Shown: positions 1-8,970, numbered from the stretch's first letter. The stretch is 64,000 bases of DNA from Bacillus sp. EB106-08-02-XG196 (GCF_013396335.1 NZ_JABWSY010000021.1:40991-104990), one strand, 5' to 3'. The notes: generated by a model from the sequence alone, not told the origin. Translations and numbers: made by a program.

Positions 1-1778
1 CACATTCACGAGTATATAATATGATCAAAGACGCTGGCATTGAGGAAGTCAAAGGGACTAAGAACTACAATTTCTTTGGGAATCAATTATTTGGTTTGGA
101 GGAGTCATTAGAAAGACTTGTCGAGGAATACTTCCATCCTGCGGCTAAAAGGCTGGATGTAAGAAAGCGGATATTATTGCTGATGGGTCCGGTAAGCGGC
201 GGTAAATCTACACTTGTTACCATGCTGAAACGTGGTTTAGAGGCCTACTCCCATACGGATAGAGGCTCTGTTTTCGCCATTAAAGGCTGCCCGATGCACG
301 AAGATCCGCTTCATTTAATCCCTCATCATTTACGTCGGGATTTTTATGAAGAGTATGGTATTCGCATTGAAGGAAATCTTTCACCATTAAATATGATGCG
401 CCTGGAGCAGGAGTACGGTGGAAGAATCGAAGATGTGTTAGTTGAAAGAATCTTTTTCTCAGAGGATAAGCGAACTGGAATCGGAACCTTTAGCCCGTCC
501 GATCCAAAATCACAGGATATTGCCGATTTAACAGGAAGTATTGACTTTTCAACTATTGCAGAATTTGGTTCAGAATCAGATCCACGAGCCTACCGCTTTG
601 ATGGTGAACTGAATAAAGCGAATCGCGGAATGATGGAATTCCAGGAAATGTTAAAGTGTGATGAAAAGTTCTTGTGGCATCTGCTTTCCTTAACACAAGA
701 AGGAAACTTTAAAGCTGGAAGGTTTGCACTTATTTCTGCAGATGAGCTAATCGTTGCACATACAAACGAAACGGAATACCGTTCATTTATTTCGAACAAG
801 AAGAACGAAGCCTTGCATTCCAGGATTATTGTTATGCCAATTCCGTATAATCTAAAAGTTTCACAGGAAGAAAGAATCTATGAAAAGATGATTAGTGAAA
901 GTGATGTTTCGGATGTGCATATTGCCCCGCATACGTTACGGGTTGCAGCGATGTTTACGATTCTAACCCGTCTGAAGGAACCAAAAAAGGGTGATATTGA
1001 CTTAGTCAAGAAAATGCGACTGTATGATGGAGAGAATGTGGAAGGCTTTAATGCAGTTGATGTCAGTGAACTAAAGAAAGAATACCCAGATGAAGGTATG
1101 AGTGGGATTGACCCGCGTTATGTCATTAACCGAATATCATCTACTATCATTCGTAAAGAAGTACCGTCTATTAATGCTTTAGATGTATTAAGATCGTTAA
1201 AAGACGGACTGGATCAACATCCTTCTATTACAGCTGAACTCCGTGAGCGCTATATGAATTATATTTCGGTTGCACGTAAAGAGTATGATAATATTGCCAA
1301 GAATGAAGTTCAAAAAGCATTTGTCTACTCCTATGAAGAGTCCGCGAAAACATTGATGGATAATTACCTTGATAATGTTGAAGCGTACTGCAACAAAGCG
1401 AAGCTTCGTGATGTGTTAACCGGTGAGGAAATCAACCCAGATGAAAAATTAATGCGTTCGATTGAAGAACAAATTGGTATTTCTGAAAATGCGAAAAAGG
1501 CATTTAGGGAAGAAATCCTGATCAGAATCTCTGCCTTTGCGAGAAAAGGTAAACGATTTGATTACAACTCACATGACAGACTTCGTGAAGCGATTCAAAA
1601 GAAATTATTTGCAGATCTTAAAGATGTAGTCAAAATTACCACTTCTTCCAAAACACCAGATGAACAGCAGTTAAAGAAAATTAATGATGTTGTTGCTAGA
1701 TTAATTGACGAACACGGATACAACTCAACATCAGCAAATGAACTATTACGGTATGTCGGAAGTTTATTAAACCGGTAA
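1..1778 (+). CDS. prkA: PrkA serine protein kinase, 5'-truncated by window edge
   Basis: AAA+/kinase protein of the PrkA (YeaG) family, a sporulation- and stress-associated Ser/Thr kinase that in spore formers works with YhbH and SpoVR. A Walker A motif (GPVSGGKST) lies about 38 residues after the first ATG, followed by the very conserved central block and the C-terminal PrkA domain ending in YVGSLLNR. The first in-frame ATG is at 21, but the frame stays open to base 3 (HSRVYN before MIKDAGIEE), and I recall that stretch from B. subtilis PrkA. The true start is therefore off the left edge and roughly 45 residues are missing. A terminator follows. Identity is near certain; the phosphorylation targets here are unknown. 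Confidence 0.97.
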   Translation, partial: HSRVYNMIKDAGIEEVKGTKNYNFFGNQLFGLEESLERLVEEYFHPAAKRLDVRKRILLLMGPVSGGKSTLVTMLKRGLEAYSHTDRGSVFAIKGCPMHEDPLHLIPHHLRRDFYEEYGIRIEGNLSPLNMMRLEQEYGGRIEDVLVERIFFSEDKRTGIGTFSPSDPKSQDIADLTGSIDFSTIAEFGSESDPRAYRFDGELNKANRGMMEFQEMLKCDEKFLWHLLSLTQEGNFKAGRFALISADELIVAHTNETEYRSFISNKKNEALHSRIIVMPIPYNLKVSQEERIYEKMISESDVSDVHIAPHTLRVAAMFTILTRLKEPKKGDIDLVKKMRLYDGENVEGFNAVDVSELKKEYPDEGMSGIDPRYVINRISSTIIRKEVPSINALDVLRSLKDGLDQHPSITAELRERYMNYISVARKEYDNIAKNEVQKAFVYSYEESAKTLMDNYLDNVEAYCNKAKLRDVLTGEEINPDEKLMRSIEEQIGISENAKKAFREEILIRISAFARKGKRFDYNSHDRLREAIQKKLFADLKDVVKITTSSKTPDEQQLKKINDVVARLIDEHGYNSTSANELLRYVGSLLNR

Positions 1779-1791
1779 TTCAAATAGTAGG

Positions 1792-1825
1792 GACTGGCGG
1801 AAGGAATCTGCCAGTCTGTTTTTTT
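1792..1825 (+). terminator. Rho-independent terminator of prkA
   Basis: GACTGGC and GCCAGTC form a 7-bp stem around an 11-nt loop, followed by an 8-T run, just after the prkA stop codon. Confidence 0.85.
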
Positions 1826-1874
1826 CAATAATGGGTTGATTTTTTAAAAAATTTGACAAAGCAGTTATCTCATT

Positions 1875-1983
1875 GTTGATTTGCGCGGAAGGCACGAGAC
1901 TCCTGCAGGAGGACGGGACAGGGGAGACCCCGCAGGCGCTTGCGCCGAGGAGGCTTCCCGAACCGCCTGGAGCGCCAATCAAC
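1875..1983. repeat. 109-bp GC-rich dispersed-type repeat with inverted ends
   Basis: The stretch begins GTTGATT and ends AATCAAC, with GCGC next to both ends, so its termini are inverted. The inside is far more GC-rich than the flanks and carries the blocks GAGACTCCTGCAGGAGGA, GACCCCGCAGGCGC and GCCGAGGAGGC. I recognise this as a repeat found in many copies between genes of Bacillus-type chromosomes. Recognition is from memory and copy number cannot be counted here. It lies in the 395-bp gap between prkA and yhbH; the rest of that gap is AT-rich with nothing else I can support. Confidence 0.75.
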
Positions 1984-2173
1984 TTACAGACTATGCTCGT
2001 CCAATTTTAAAGGTGTGAGCCCAATTGTCAAAATAATTTGTAAATTATTTGCTGCTTCTGCATAGGATAAAGTAATCAACATTATCTGCATTTTTACACT
2101 CGGGTTATTCTATGATTTTTCAAAAAAAATGTGACTCTAGAAAACAATAAAAATTTATAAGGAGGGGTTTACA

Positions 2174-3340
2174 TTGTCTGACAATAACCATCAATATGTA
2201 ATTTCAAGAGAAGATTGGTCCCTCCACCGTAAAGGCCACGATGATCAGCAACGGCATCAAGAAAAAGTCCAGGAGGCAATTAGAAACAATCTTCCCGACT
2301 TAATTACAGAAGAAAGCATTATAATGTCCAATGGACGCGATGTGGTTAAAATTCCAATTCGTTCATTAGACGAATATAAAATCCGCTACAATTATGACAA
2401 AAACAAACACGTGGGCCAAGGTGACGGTGAAAGCCAAGTAGGTGACGTAGTTGCTCGTGACGGTTCAAATGCGCAAAAGGGTCCAGGAAAAGGGCAAGGC
2501 GCTGGGGATCAAGCTGGTGAAGATTACTTTGAAGCAGAAGTTTCATTAATGGAATTAGAGGAAGCTTTATTTAAACAACTAGAGCTGCCAAATCTGAAAA
2601 GAAAAGAAGATCAGGAACATTTAGTTGAAAATATTGAATTTAATGATATCCGCAAAACAGGATTAATGGGTAATATCGATAAGAAGCGTACCATGATGTC
2701 TGCATTTAAGAGAAATGCAATGACGGGGAAACCTGCATTTCATCCTATTTATAAAGAAGATTTGAAATTTAAGACTTGGAATGAAGTAATAAAACCAGAT
2801 TCCAAAGCAGTTGTAATTGCTATGATGGATACAAGTGGTTCGATGGGGATATGGGAGAAATATATGGCTAGAAGCTTCTTCTTCTGGATGACACGCTTCT
2901 TACGTACCAAATATGAAACCGTTGAAATTGAATTTATTGCGCATCATACAGAAGCAAAGGTTGTTACTGAGGAGGATTTCTTCTCAAAGGGTGAAAGTGG
3001 GGGAACCATCTGTTCTTCGGCCTACCGAAAAGCCTTAGAAATCATTGATGCAAAATATAATCCACGTAAGTTCAACATTTATCCATTCCACTTTTCTGAT
3101 GGTGATAATCTAACATCTGATAATGCTCGCTGCGTCAAGCTTGTTGAAGAACTAATGAAGGTTTCAAACATGTTTGGTTATGGAGAAGTAAATCAGTATA
3201 ATCGTCATTCCACCTTAATGTCTGCCTACAAGAATATCAAGGATGAGCAGTTCCGTTATTATATTCTTAAGCAAAAAGCGGATGTATTCCATGCGATGAA
3301 GAGCTTTTTCCAAAAAGAAGAAAATAAAATGTATGCTTAA
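2174..3340 (+). CDS. yhbH: YhbH/YeaH family sporulation protein (UPF0229, VWA-like)
   Basis: 388 aa, the usual size for YhbH. The N-terminal half is charged and glycine-rich (residues 80-115). The C-terminal half is a von Willebrand A-like domain with a MIDAS-type motif, MMDTSGSMG, near residue 218. The start is TTG with a strong GGAGGGG site about 9 bases upstream. In many bacteria yeaH/yhbH follows yeaG/prkA, as here, and the pair works with SpoVR (46192-47610). Function is inferred from that conserved linkage; the biochemical role is not established. A 395-bp gap and a terminator after prkA suggest it has its own promoter. Confidence 0.95.
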   Translation: MSDNNHQYVISREDWSLHRKGHDDQQRHQEKVQEAIRNNLPDLITEESIIMSNGRDVVKIPIRSLDEYKIRYNYDKNKHVGQGDGESQVGDVVARDGSNAQKGPGKGQGAGDQAGEDYFEAEVSLMELEEALFKQLELPNLKRKEDQEHLVENIEFNDIRKTGLMGNIDKKRTMMSAFKRNAMTGKPAFHPIYKEDLKFKTWNEVIKPDSKAVVIAMMDTSGSMGIWEKYMARSFFFWMTRFLRTKYETVEIEFIAHHTEAKVVTEEDFFSKGESGGTICSSAYRKALEIIDAKYNPRKFNIYPFHFSDGDNLTSDNARCVKLVEELMKVSNMFGYGEVNQYNRHSTLMSAYKNIKDEQFRYYILKQKADVFHAMKSFFQKEENKMYA

Positions 3341-3342
3341 TT

Positions 3343-3377
3343 AAAAAGGCAGGCTGCCGAGAGTCTGCCTTTTTTTA
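3343..3377 (+). terminator. Terminator of yhbH
   Basis: AAAAAGGCAG pairs with CTGCCTTTTT around a 12-nt loop, and the right arm runs into a T tract. It starts 3 bases after the yhbH stop codon. Confidence 0.85.
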
Positions 3378-3476
3378 TGTTTCGGATGACTAAATCTCCT
3401 TCCAACTATCCCTATATAAACTGAAAAATGATAAAATTATTCTAATAGACTGAAAATACAGAGTAGTGAGGAAAAT

Positions 3477-4967
3477 ATGAACAAGAAAAAATTATACTCT
3501 TCAAACAAAATACTTAAAGAATTAATAGAAACTTTGGAATCCAAGTCCCCTAATTCTTTGATTAGTACGGAAATGGTATCAGATTTAAAAAGAGTTTATA
3601 AGGAACTGGATGATTTAAACGAGGCCATTGATTATAAAAAAATATGTGATGAGCTATATGATGGGATTTATATATCTGATGGGGAAGGAAAGACCTTATA
3701 TGTCAATCAATCTTATAGCAAAATAACTGGCTTGCCAGCAGAACTAGTCTTAAATAAATATGTAAGTGATCTAATGGAGGAAGGATTGTTTAAAAATGCC
3801 ATTACACCTGACATTATTAAAACAAAAAAATCAATTAATGCGATGGCGGAGATCCGTACAGGGGTAAAGGTATTAATTTCTGGTACACCTATATTTGATG
3901 ATGATGGAAATGTAAAAAAGGTTGTTGTGATCAATCGCGATATGTCAGATTTATTGGCAATACAAGAAAAGTTAGTTTCTTCACAAAATGAAATCGAACA
4001 TCTAAGAAGTCTGCAAATTTCTAATAATTTAGTTGGTAATAGTGAAGAAATACAAACCCTTATTAGCATGATACATCAAGTAGCGAATTTGGATGTAACT
4101 GTACTCATAACGGGAGAGACTGGGACAGGGAAAGAAGTTGTTTCAAATGTGATTTATAGTAATAGTAACAGAAAAGGTAAACCATTTATAAAAGTCAATT
4201 GTGCTGCCATTCCTGCCAGTCTGTTAGAAGCAGAATTGTTCGGATATGAAGCAGGATCTTTTACAGGAGCATCAAGTAAAGGGAAAATCGGTATGTTTGA
4301 ACTTGCTGATAAAGGAACACTGCTCTTGGATGAAATTGGAGAAATGCCTCTTGAATTACAATCAAAGCTTCTCAGAATAATACAGGAAAAAGAAGTCATA
4401 CGTGTAGGCGGAACAAAATCGATTAAATTTGATGTCCGGATTTTGGCTGCGACAAATTGTAATCTATTTGAACTAGTGAAAAAGGGGAAATTCAGGGAAG
4501 ATCTTTATTACAGATTGAATGTTTTTCCTATTAGTATACCCCCGCTAAGGGAACGGACGTCAGACATTGAAATATTGGTGAAGCATTTTTTTGACATTTA
4601 TAACTCAAAGTATAAAAAACAAGTCGTGTTAGATTATAAAGTATTTGACTTGTTCAAAACCTATACTTGGCCAGGAAATATTCGAGAGCTGCGAAATATC
4701 ATTGAACGTATGGTTATCATTTCAGATAAATACAGAAATATTCATGTTAGTTTAGCAATGAAATTATTAAATATTCCTACCCTAAGCACAGAAAAATTAA
4801 GCGACGAACTTAGCCTTAAAGAAATTGTGGCAAAAGTAGAAAAAGAGACGATTGAAAAAGCACTAATGGAATATGGAAGTACAAGAAAAGCTGCGTCAGT
4901 TTTAAAAATTAGCCAATCATCGGTAGTGAAAAAGGCCCAAAAATTAGGGATTCAGATAAGTGATTAA
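3477..4967 (+). CDS. PAS-domain sigma-54-dependent transcriptional activator
   Basis: 496-aa bacterial enhancer-binding protein. A short N-terminal helix region is followed by a PAS domain (about 55-165: DGIYISDGEGKTLYVNQSY), a sigma-54 AAA+ domain (about 185-415) with Walker A GETGTGKE, Walker B LLLDEIGEM and the R-finger region, then a Fis-type HTH (about 455-495: TRKAASVLKISQSSVVKKA). The sigma-54 contact loop reads GSFTGA instead of the usual GAFTGA, a tolerated variant. There is no receiver domain, so the signal is probably a small molecule sensed by PAS. It most likely activates the -24/-12 promoter 150 bp downstream that drives the cleavage-enzyme operon. The ligand is unknown. Confidence 0.93.
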   Translation: MNKKKLYSSNKILKELIETLESKSPNSLISTEMVSDLKRVYKELDDLNEAIDYKKICDELYDGIYISDGEGKTLYVNQSYSKITGLPAELVLNKYVSDLMEEGLFKNAITPDIIKTKKSINAMAEIRTGVKVLISGTPIFDDDGNVKKVVVINRDMSDLLAIQEKLVSSQNEIEHLRSLQISNNLVGNSEEIQTLISMIHQVANLDVTVLITGETGTGKEVVSNVIYSNSNRKGKPFIKVNCAAIPASLLEAELFGYEAGSFTGASSKGKIGMFELADKGTLLLDEIGEMPLELQSKLLRIIQEKEVIRVGGTKSIKFDVRILAATNCNLFELVKKGKFREDLYYRLNVFPISIPPLRERTSDIEILVKHFFDIYNSKYKKQVVLDYKVFDLFKTYTWPGNIRELRNIIERMVIISDKYRNIHVSLAMKLLNIPTLSTEKLSDELSLKEIVAKVEKETIEKALMEYGSTRKAASVLKISQSSVVKKAQKLGIQISD

Positions 4968-5002
4968 TAAAGGAATCAGAAGTGATTCTTTTATTAATCA
5001 CT
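4959..5002. terminator. 20-bp dyad overlapping the activator stop codon
   Basis: AGTGATTAATAAAGGAATCA and its complement, with one mismatch, are separated by the 4-nt loop GAAG. The dyad spans the TAA at 4965-4967. It has no T tract, so it may be a weak terminator or an mRNA-stabilising hairpin. Confidence 0.5.
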
Positions 5003-5017
5003 AATTAATTGTTTGAG

Positions 5018-5054
5018 TTATCGGAAATTTTAATTAATATAAAAAAACCGATTA
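5018..5054. promoter_or_regulatory. Candidate enhancer dyad for the sigma-54 activator
   Basis: TTATCGG (5018-5024) and CCGATTA (5048-5054) form an inverted pair with one mismatch, 24 bp apart. It sits 60-100 bp upstream of the -24/-12 promoter, where enhancer-binding proteins usually bind. This assignment is inference from position and symmetry only. Confidence 0.3.
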
Positions 5055-5115
5055 CATATTTCATCACTCAATTAAAGATAAAAGTTGAAAAGCCTGTAAA
5101 TTGGGTCTAATTCTA

Positions 5116-5132
5116 TTGGCATAGAAATTGCA
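5116..5132 (+). promoter_or_regulatory. Sigma-54 (-24/-12) promoter of the cleavage-enzyme operon
   Basis: TTGGCATAGAAATTGCA contains GG (5118-5119) and GC (5130-5131) exactly 10 bases apart, as required for sigma-54, with both TTGGCA and TTGCA close to consensus. It lies 45 bp upstream of the ATG at 5177 and directly downstream of a sigma-54 activator gene. Confidence 0.9.
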
Positions 5133-5176
5133 TCTATCATAAATTGAAAAATATTATATATAGAATGTGAGGGAAT

Positions 5177-6040
5177 ATGATGGAAAAATTAATTATTACT
5201 GTGGCTCCAACTGGAGCATCAACTACTCGGGCACACACACCTTACGTGCCATTATCGCCAAAAGAGATTGCCGATTCTGTTTTTGAATCATGGAAAGAGG
5301 GTGCGGCTATTGCCCATATTCACGTCAGAGATCATAAGGGGGATAATACGCTAGAATTGGATACATATAAGGAAGTAATTGATCGGGTTCATGACAAATG
5401 TGATATTATATTAAACTTAACAACTGCTGGTGGAATAGAGATGGATGATGAAGCAAGATTAAGAGTTTGTGAATTAAACCCTGAAATGGCCACATTTGAT
5501 GCAGGAACCATGAACTTTGGTCAAGGTGTTTTTCATAATACGCCAGTATTTTTGGAACAATTGGCAGCGGTTACTAAAGAACGCCAAATTAAGCCTGAAA
5601 TTGAGATATTTGATATTGGAATGATACATAACACCTTAAGAATCGCGAATAAAGGATTAATCACAAAGCCGTTTCACTTTCAATTTGTGTTAGGTGTACA
5701 TGGCGGAATGCCTGCCACTCCTAAGAACTTAATGTTTTTAATTGACTCTATTCCAGAAGGGTCAACTTGGTCAGCCATTGGGGCAAGTAAGGATCAATTA
5801 ACCATCAATACAATGAGTATCCTATTAGGCGGGCACGTTCGCGTGGGAATGGAAGATAGTGTTTATTACCGCAGAGGAGAACTAGCGATTTCAAATGCCC
5901 AGTTTGTTAAGAGAATTGTAGAATTGTCTAATACCTTAGGAAGAAAAGTAGCCAGTCCGGCAGAGGCTAGGAAAATTTTAGGATTAGATAAATTAAAAAG
6001 AAATAATCTACTTACTAGTGTCTCGAACGTGCAAAATTAA
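5177..6040 (+). CDS. Beta-keto acid cleavage enzyme (BKACE, DUF849)
   Basis: 287 aa, the usual length for the BKACE family (3-keto-5-aminohexanoate cleavage enzyme, dehydrocarnitine cleavage enzyme). These Zn-dependent TIM-barrel enzymes condense a beta-keto acid with acetyl-CoA to give acetoacetyl-CoA and a new CoA ester or betaine. Visible features are the N-terminal ITVAPTGA, the zinc-binding HIHVRD near residue 48, the central GVHGGMPAT, and GMEDSVYYRRGELA, whose Glu is the third metal ligand in the family. It is the first gene of a sigma-54-driven operon with a dehydrogenase and a symporter. BKACE substrates vary widely, so the substrate cannot be named; carnitine-like or amino-hydroxy acids are options. 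Confidence 0.92.
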   Translation: MMEKLIITVAPTGASTTRAHTPYVPLSPKEIADSVFESWKEGAAIAHIHVRDHKGDNTLELDTYKEVIDRVHDKCDIILNLTTAGGIEMDDEARLRVCELNPEMATFDAGTMNFGQGVFHNTPVFLEQLAAVTKERQIKPEIEIFDIGMIHNTLRIANKGLITKPFHFQFVLGVHGGMPATPKNLMFLIDSIPEGSTWSAIGASKDQLTINTMSILLGGHVRVGMEDSVYYRRGELAISNAQFVKRIVELSNTLGRKVASPAEARKILGLDKLKRNNLLTSVSNVQN

Positions 6041-6103
6041 GAATTTATTCAGAACTTAATCAATTAACTAAACTTAAATTTTATACAATAGGGGGATTTT
6101 GTT

Positions 6104-7138
6104 ATGAGTATTGCCATAATGGGAGCAGGTTCTTTAGGAACAATAATTGGAGCATTAATGACAGAAGGCGGGGAGAATGTAGATTTAATTGATATTAATG
6201 AAGATCATGTAACAAAGTTGAATCAAACTGGTGCCAAGTTAACGGGGTTTATCAATAAAACGATTCCGGTTAATGCCATCACACCTTATAAATTGGATAG
6301 AACATATGATTTGGTCTTTTTGCTAACCAAACAGGTGTATAACTATGAATCTTTAAATCAAGTAATTCCACATCTTCATGAAAATAGTATTGTTTGTACT
6401 CTTCAAAATGGAGTCCCTGAAGAATATGTTTCTTCTATGATTGGAGCAAAAAGGACAGTAGGTGGGGTTGTTGGATTTGGGGCAACTTGGATAGGCCCAG
6501 GTGAGTCTGAACTAACAACTGAATGGGAGACGGTAAAAAAATACGCATTTGATATTGGTGAGATTGATGGGAAAATTACTTCACGATTATCAAAGGTAAA
6601 AGCAGTATTAGATCATGTTGGGTATTGTGAAATTTCTTCAAATATCTTAGGCATTAAATGGTCGAAGGTACTAATGAATGCAACATTTAGCGGGATGTCA
6701 GCTGCGCTTGGCTGTACTTTTGGAGAAGTTCTGGATAATAAAACGGCTATGACTAGTTTAGCTTATATTGCAGATGAAGCGATTAAAGTAGCACATGCAC
6801 AAGGAATTCAATTAGCCAAGATGCAAGGAAAAGATATGGAGTTTTTAGAACTGAAAGATGGACAAACAGTTAGTGAAAAAATGGACTTTTATCATGAAGT
6901 TTGGTCTCCACATAGGAAGCTGAAAGCAAGTATGCTTCAAGATCTAGAAAAGCAAAAAGAATCCGAAATTGATTATATCAATGGTTTTGTTAGCAAAAAG
7001 GGGAAAGAGGTTGGTGTAAAAACTCCTTATAACGATTTAGTTGTTCAGTTAGTAAAAGAAGCTGAAACCACAAAAAAGGTTCCCAATTTTACAACTAACC
7101 TTGCACGTTTTGAGTCATTTGGTGCTGTATTAAAATAA
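6104..7138 (+). CDS. Ketopantoate reductase (ApbA/PanE) family dehydrogenase
   Basis: 344 aa. The N-terminal Rossmann domain has GAGSLGTIIGALM (NAD(P) binding), followed by LTKQVYNYE and LQNGVPEE, and a C-terminal helical domain with the family Lys region (LGIKWSKVLMNATFSG). The family reduces or oxidises 2-keto/hydroxy acids; true PanE is about 300 aa and lies with pantothenate genes, whereas this one is longer and sits between a BKACE and a symporter. I infer that it oxidises an imported hydroxy acid to the keto acid that the BKACE then cleaves. A GGGGGAT site precedes the ATG. Catabolic dehydrogenase is preferred over pantoate synthesis. Confidence 0.88.
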   Translation: MSIAIMGAGSLGTIIGALMTEGGENVDLIDINEDHVTKLNQTGAKLTGFINKTIPVNAITPYKLDRTYDLVFLLTKQVYNYESLNQVIPHLHENSIVCTLQNGVPEEYVSSMIGAKRTVGGVVGFGATWIGPGESELTTEWETVKKYAFDIGEIDGKITSRLSKVKAVLDHVGYCEISSNILGIKWSKVLMNATFSGMSAALGCTFGEVLDNKTAMTSLAYIADEAIKVAHAQGIQLAKMQGKDMEFLELKDGQTVSEKMDFYHEVWSPHRKLKASMLQDLEKQKESEIDYINGFVSKKGKEVGVKTPYNDLVVQLVKEAETTKKVPNFTTNLARFESFGAVLK

Positions 7139-7168
7139 TATTTTATCCATTTACTAGGAGTGATCATT

Positions 7169-7297
7169 ATGATAGTAGCATTTTCAATCTGGTTGTTTAC
7201 AATATTATTTTCAATTGGATTTGGAGTAAACCTTTGTGCTCGAATTGAAAAATCGGGTGTAAAGCGCTGGGGTGCTTCAGGAAAACTATTTAAATAA
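7169..7297 (+). CDS. 42-aa symporter-associated small membrane protein
   Basis: Short ORF preceded by AGGAGTG at a good distance (7157-7163). It encodes one hydrophobic segment (residues 2-22) and a basic tail ending KRWGASGKLFK. It ends 19 bp before the start of the symporter gene. Small one-helix proteins of this kind are often encoded just upstream of sodium:solute symporters in Firmicutes and act as accessory subunits. The function is inferred from position and shape. Confidence 0.7.
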   Translation: MIVAFSIWLFTILFSIGFGVNLCARIEKSGVKRWGASGKLFK

Positions 7298-7316
7298 TTT
7301 AGACGGAGGAAGAAAA

Positions 7317-8909
7317 ATGACTTGGTATATAGCTGTTTTTGGATTTTATATGGTATTTCTCATCTGGTCATGTTTGCAAAGTTTAAAAAATGTTGAGTCG
7401 ATGTCTGATTTTACAACAGGAGGACATCGGATGGGGCTATGGATTGGAGTTGGAACTTCAGTCGCAACGTGGGTTAGTGTGGCCTCTGTCATGGGTGTTC
7501 CAGGATATCTTTATAGCTCCGGAGTTGCAGCGATTATTGGCTGGGTAGCAGGATGGTTCTTTGGAACCGCATTAATTCCTCTTGTGGCATATAAAATCAG
7601 AAGACCAGAAACACCTGCCAGGACCTTTCCAGAATACGTTCAACTAAGATATGAACCTTTTAAGAAAAACAGTCATTTAAGGACACTGGTAGCAGCATTA
7701 ATGCTTATTGGATATTTTGTTTTCACCCATTTACAGGTGGTTGGCTTCGGGATTGTTTTTTCAACAATCAAAGGGATTGACTATAAAATTGCTATTTTTG
7801 TCTTTTTAATCTTTTTACTTTTCACAAGCATTGGTGGTTTCTGGTCTGTTGCCGTTACTGATACAGTAAATTCAATCTTGATCGTTTTAGGGGTAGTTTT
7901 AGGAGCAGGAGCTGTTTTAGTAGCTACAGGAGGATTCGAAAACATATTTAACACCCTTTCCACAAGCACTGCTCCAACAATTGAAGGGGGAGAAAATTTA
8001 AGCGCAGGTGTTCTTTTATCTCCTGTTGGTACATTTGGATTAGGAGCACTATTCTCGATTTTTATCTCAAATTCCTTAGGTGCAGCAGTATCACCTCACT
8101 GGGTGACGAGGATGTTAGCGCCGAAAAGTGTCAAAGTTGCTATAATGCAAATGGTGTTATCTGTTATTGCTTTGATTGCTATTTTCCTCCCTTTAATTGT
8201 AATTGGGTTAGGAGCTAAAACATTAATTCCAAGTATTCCAGCAGGACAAACTACTGATTATATCATGCCAATCGTTATAATGGAGTATGCTCATCCATTG
8301 GTTGGTGCTTTAACATTAGTAGCCTTATGTGCGGCCGCAGTTTCCACTGCGAATTCCATGCTTCTGCATTGCGGTACATCACTTTATAATGATATTTATA
8401 AAAACATCTTTCATAATAAAAAAATAAGTGAAAATACGGAAAGAAAACAACTTAGATTTTGTATTTTTGCCCTTGGTATCATAGCCGTGGTAAGTGCAAT
8501 TAAACCGCCAGTATTATTAGCAATGGGATTCACCTATGTGTATGGCGGGTTTGGTGCAGCATTCTTTTTTGTTGTATACTTAGGATTATATTGGAAGCGC
8601 ATGAATCGTTTAGGTGCTTATGCAAACATTATCCTTGGTTCTTTCGTTTATGTCCTTGCAAAAGTAATGGGTGCAACAAATCCTTTTATTATTGCCTTAG
8701 CGGTTGCGTTTGTAGGAGTTATAGTTGCAGTTTATGCAACTAAAAAGCCACCATTGGAAGCATACGAGCCATATTTTGAAGTTGACATTAGTCCTTCTAC
8801 TAAAAAGGTAATTGCTGCGATTCAAAATACTAATATTGATCAGGATGATTACCCAAAGACAACTGAAATCGGAGAATATCAAAATAGAGCAAGTCATTTG
8901 GGTAGTTAA
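7317..8909 (+). CDS. Sodium:solute symporter (SSS/SLC5 family)
   Basis: About 530 aa with some 13 transmembrane segments and the SSS signature region (STANSMLLHCGTSLYNDIY). The frame extends to 7272, but the ATG at 7317 has a perfect GGAGGAAG site and is chosen. It is the last gene of the sigma-54 operon, after the BKACE, the dehydrogenase and the small membrane protein, so it probably imports the substrate of that pathway together with Na+. SSS members carry proline, pantothenate, carnitine-like compounds and organic acids, so the substrate is not determined by sequence. A terminator follows. Confidence 0.92.
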   Translation: MTWYIAVFGFYMVFLIWSCLQSLKNVESMSDFTTGGHRMGLWIGVGTSVATWVSVASVMGVPGYLYSSGVAAIIGWVAGWFFGTALIPLVAYKIRRPETPARTFPEYVQLRYEPFKKNSHLRTLVAALMLIGYFVFTHLQVVGFGIVFSTIKGIDYKIAIFVFLIFLLFTSIGGFWSVAVTDTVNSILIVLGVVLGAGAVLVATGGFENIFNTLSTSTAPTIEGGENLSAGVLLSPVGTFGLGALFSIFISNSLGAAVSPHWVTRMLAPKSVKVAIMQMVLSVIALIAIFLPLIVIGLGAKTLIPSIPAGQTTDYIMPIVIMEYAHPLVGALTLVALCAAAVSTANSMLLHCGTSLYNDIYKNIFHNKKISENTERKQLRFCIFALGIIAVVSAIKPPVLLAMGFTYVYGGFGAAFFFVVYLGLYWKRMNRLGAYANIILGSFVYVLAKVMGATNPFIIALAVAFVGVIVAVYATKKPPLEAYEPYFEVDISPSTKKVIAAIQNTNIDQDDYPKTTEIGEYQNRASHLGS

Positions 8910-8929
8910 AGAGTAGTTTATATATGAAA

Positions 8930-8958
8930 AAATCGACAGGTACAATACCTGTCGATTT
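8930..8958. terminator. Bidirectional terminator between symporter and kinase genes
   Basis: AAATCGACAGGTA and TACCTGTCGATTT form a perfect 13-bp stem with a 3-nt loop between the two convergent genes. Confidence 0.9.
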
Positions 8959-8970
8959 CTATTGTATAAG

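Noticed and set aside
6104..7138. Pantothenate synthesis gene panE
   Set aside because: No panB/panC nearby; the catabolic sigma-54 operon context and longer length argue against it.
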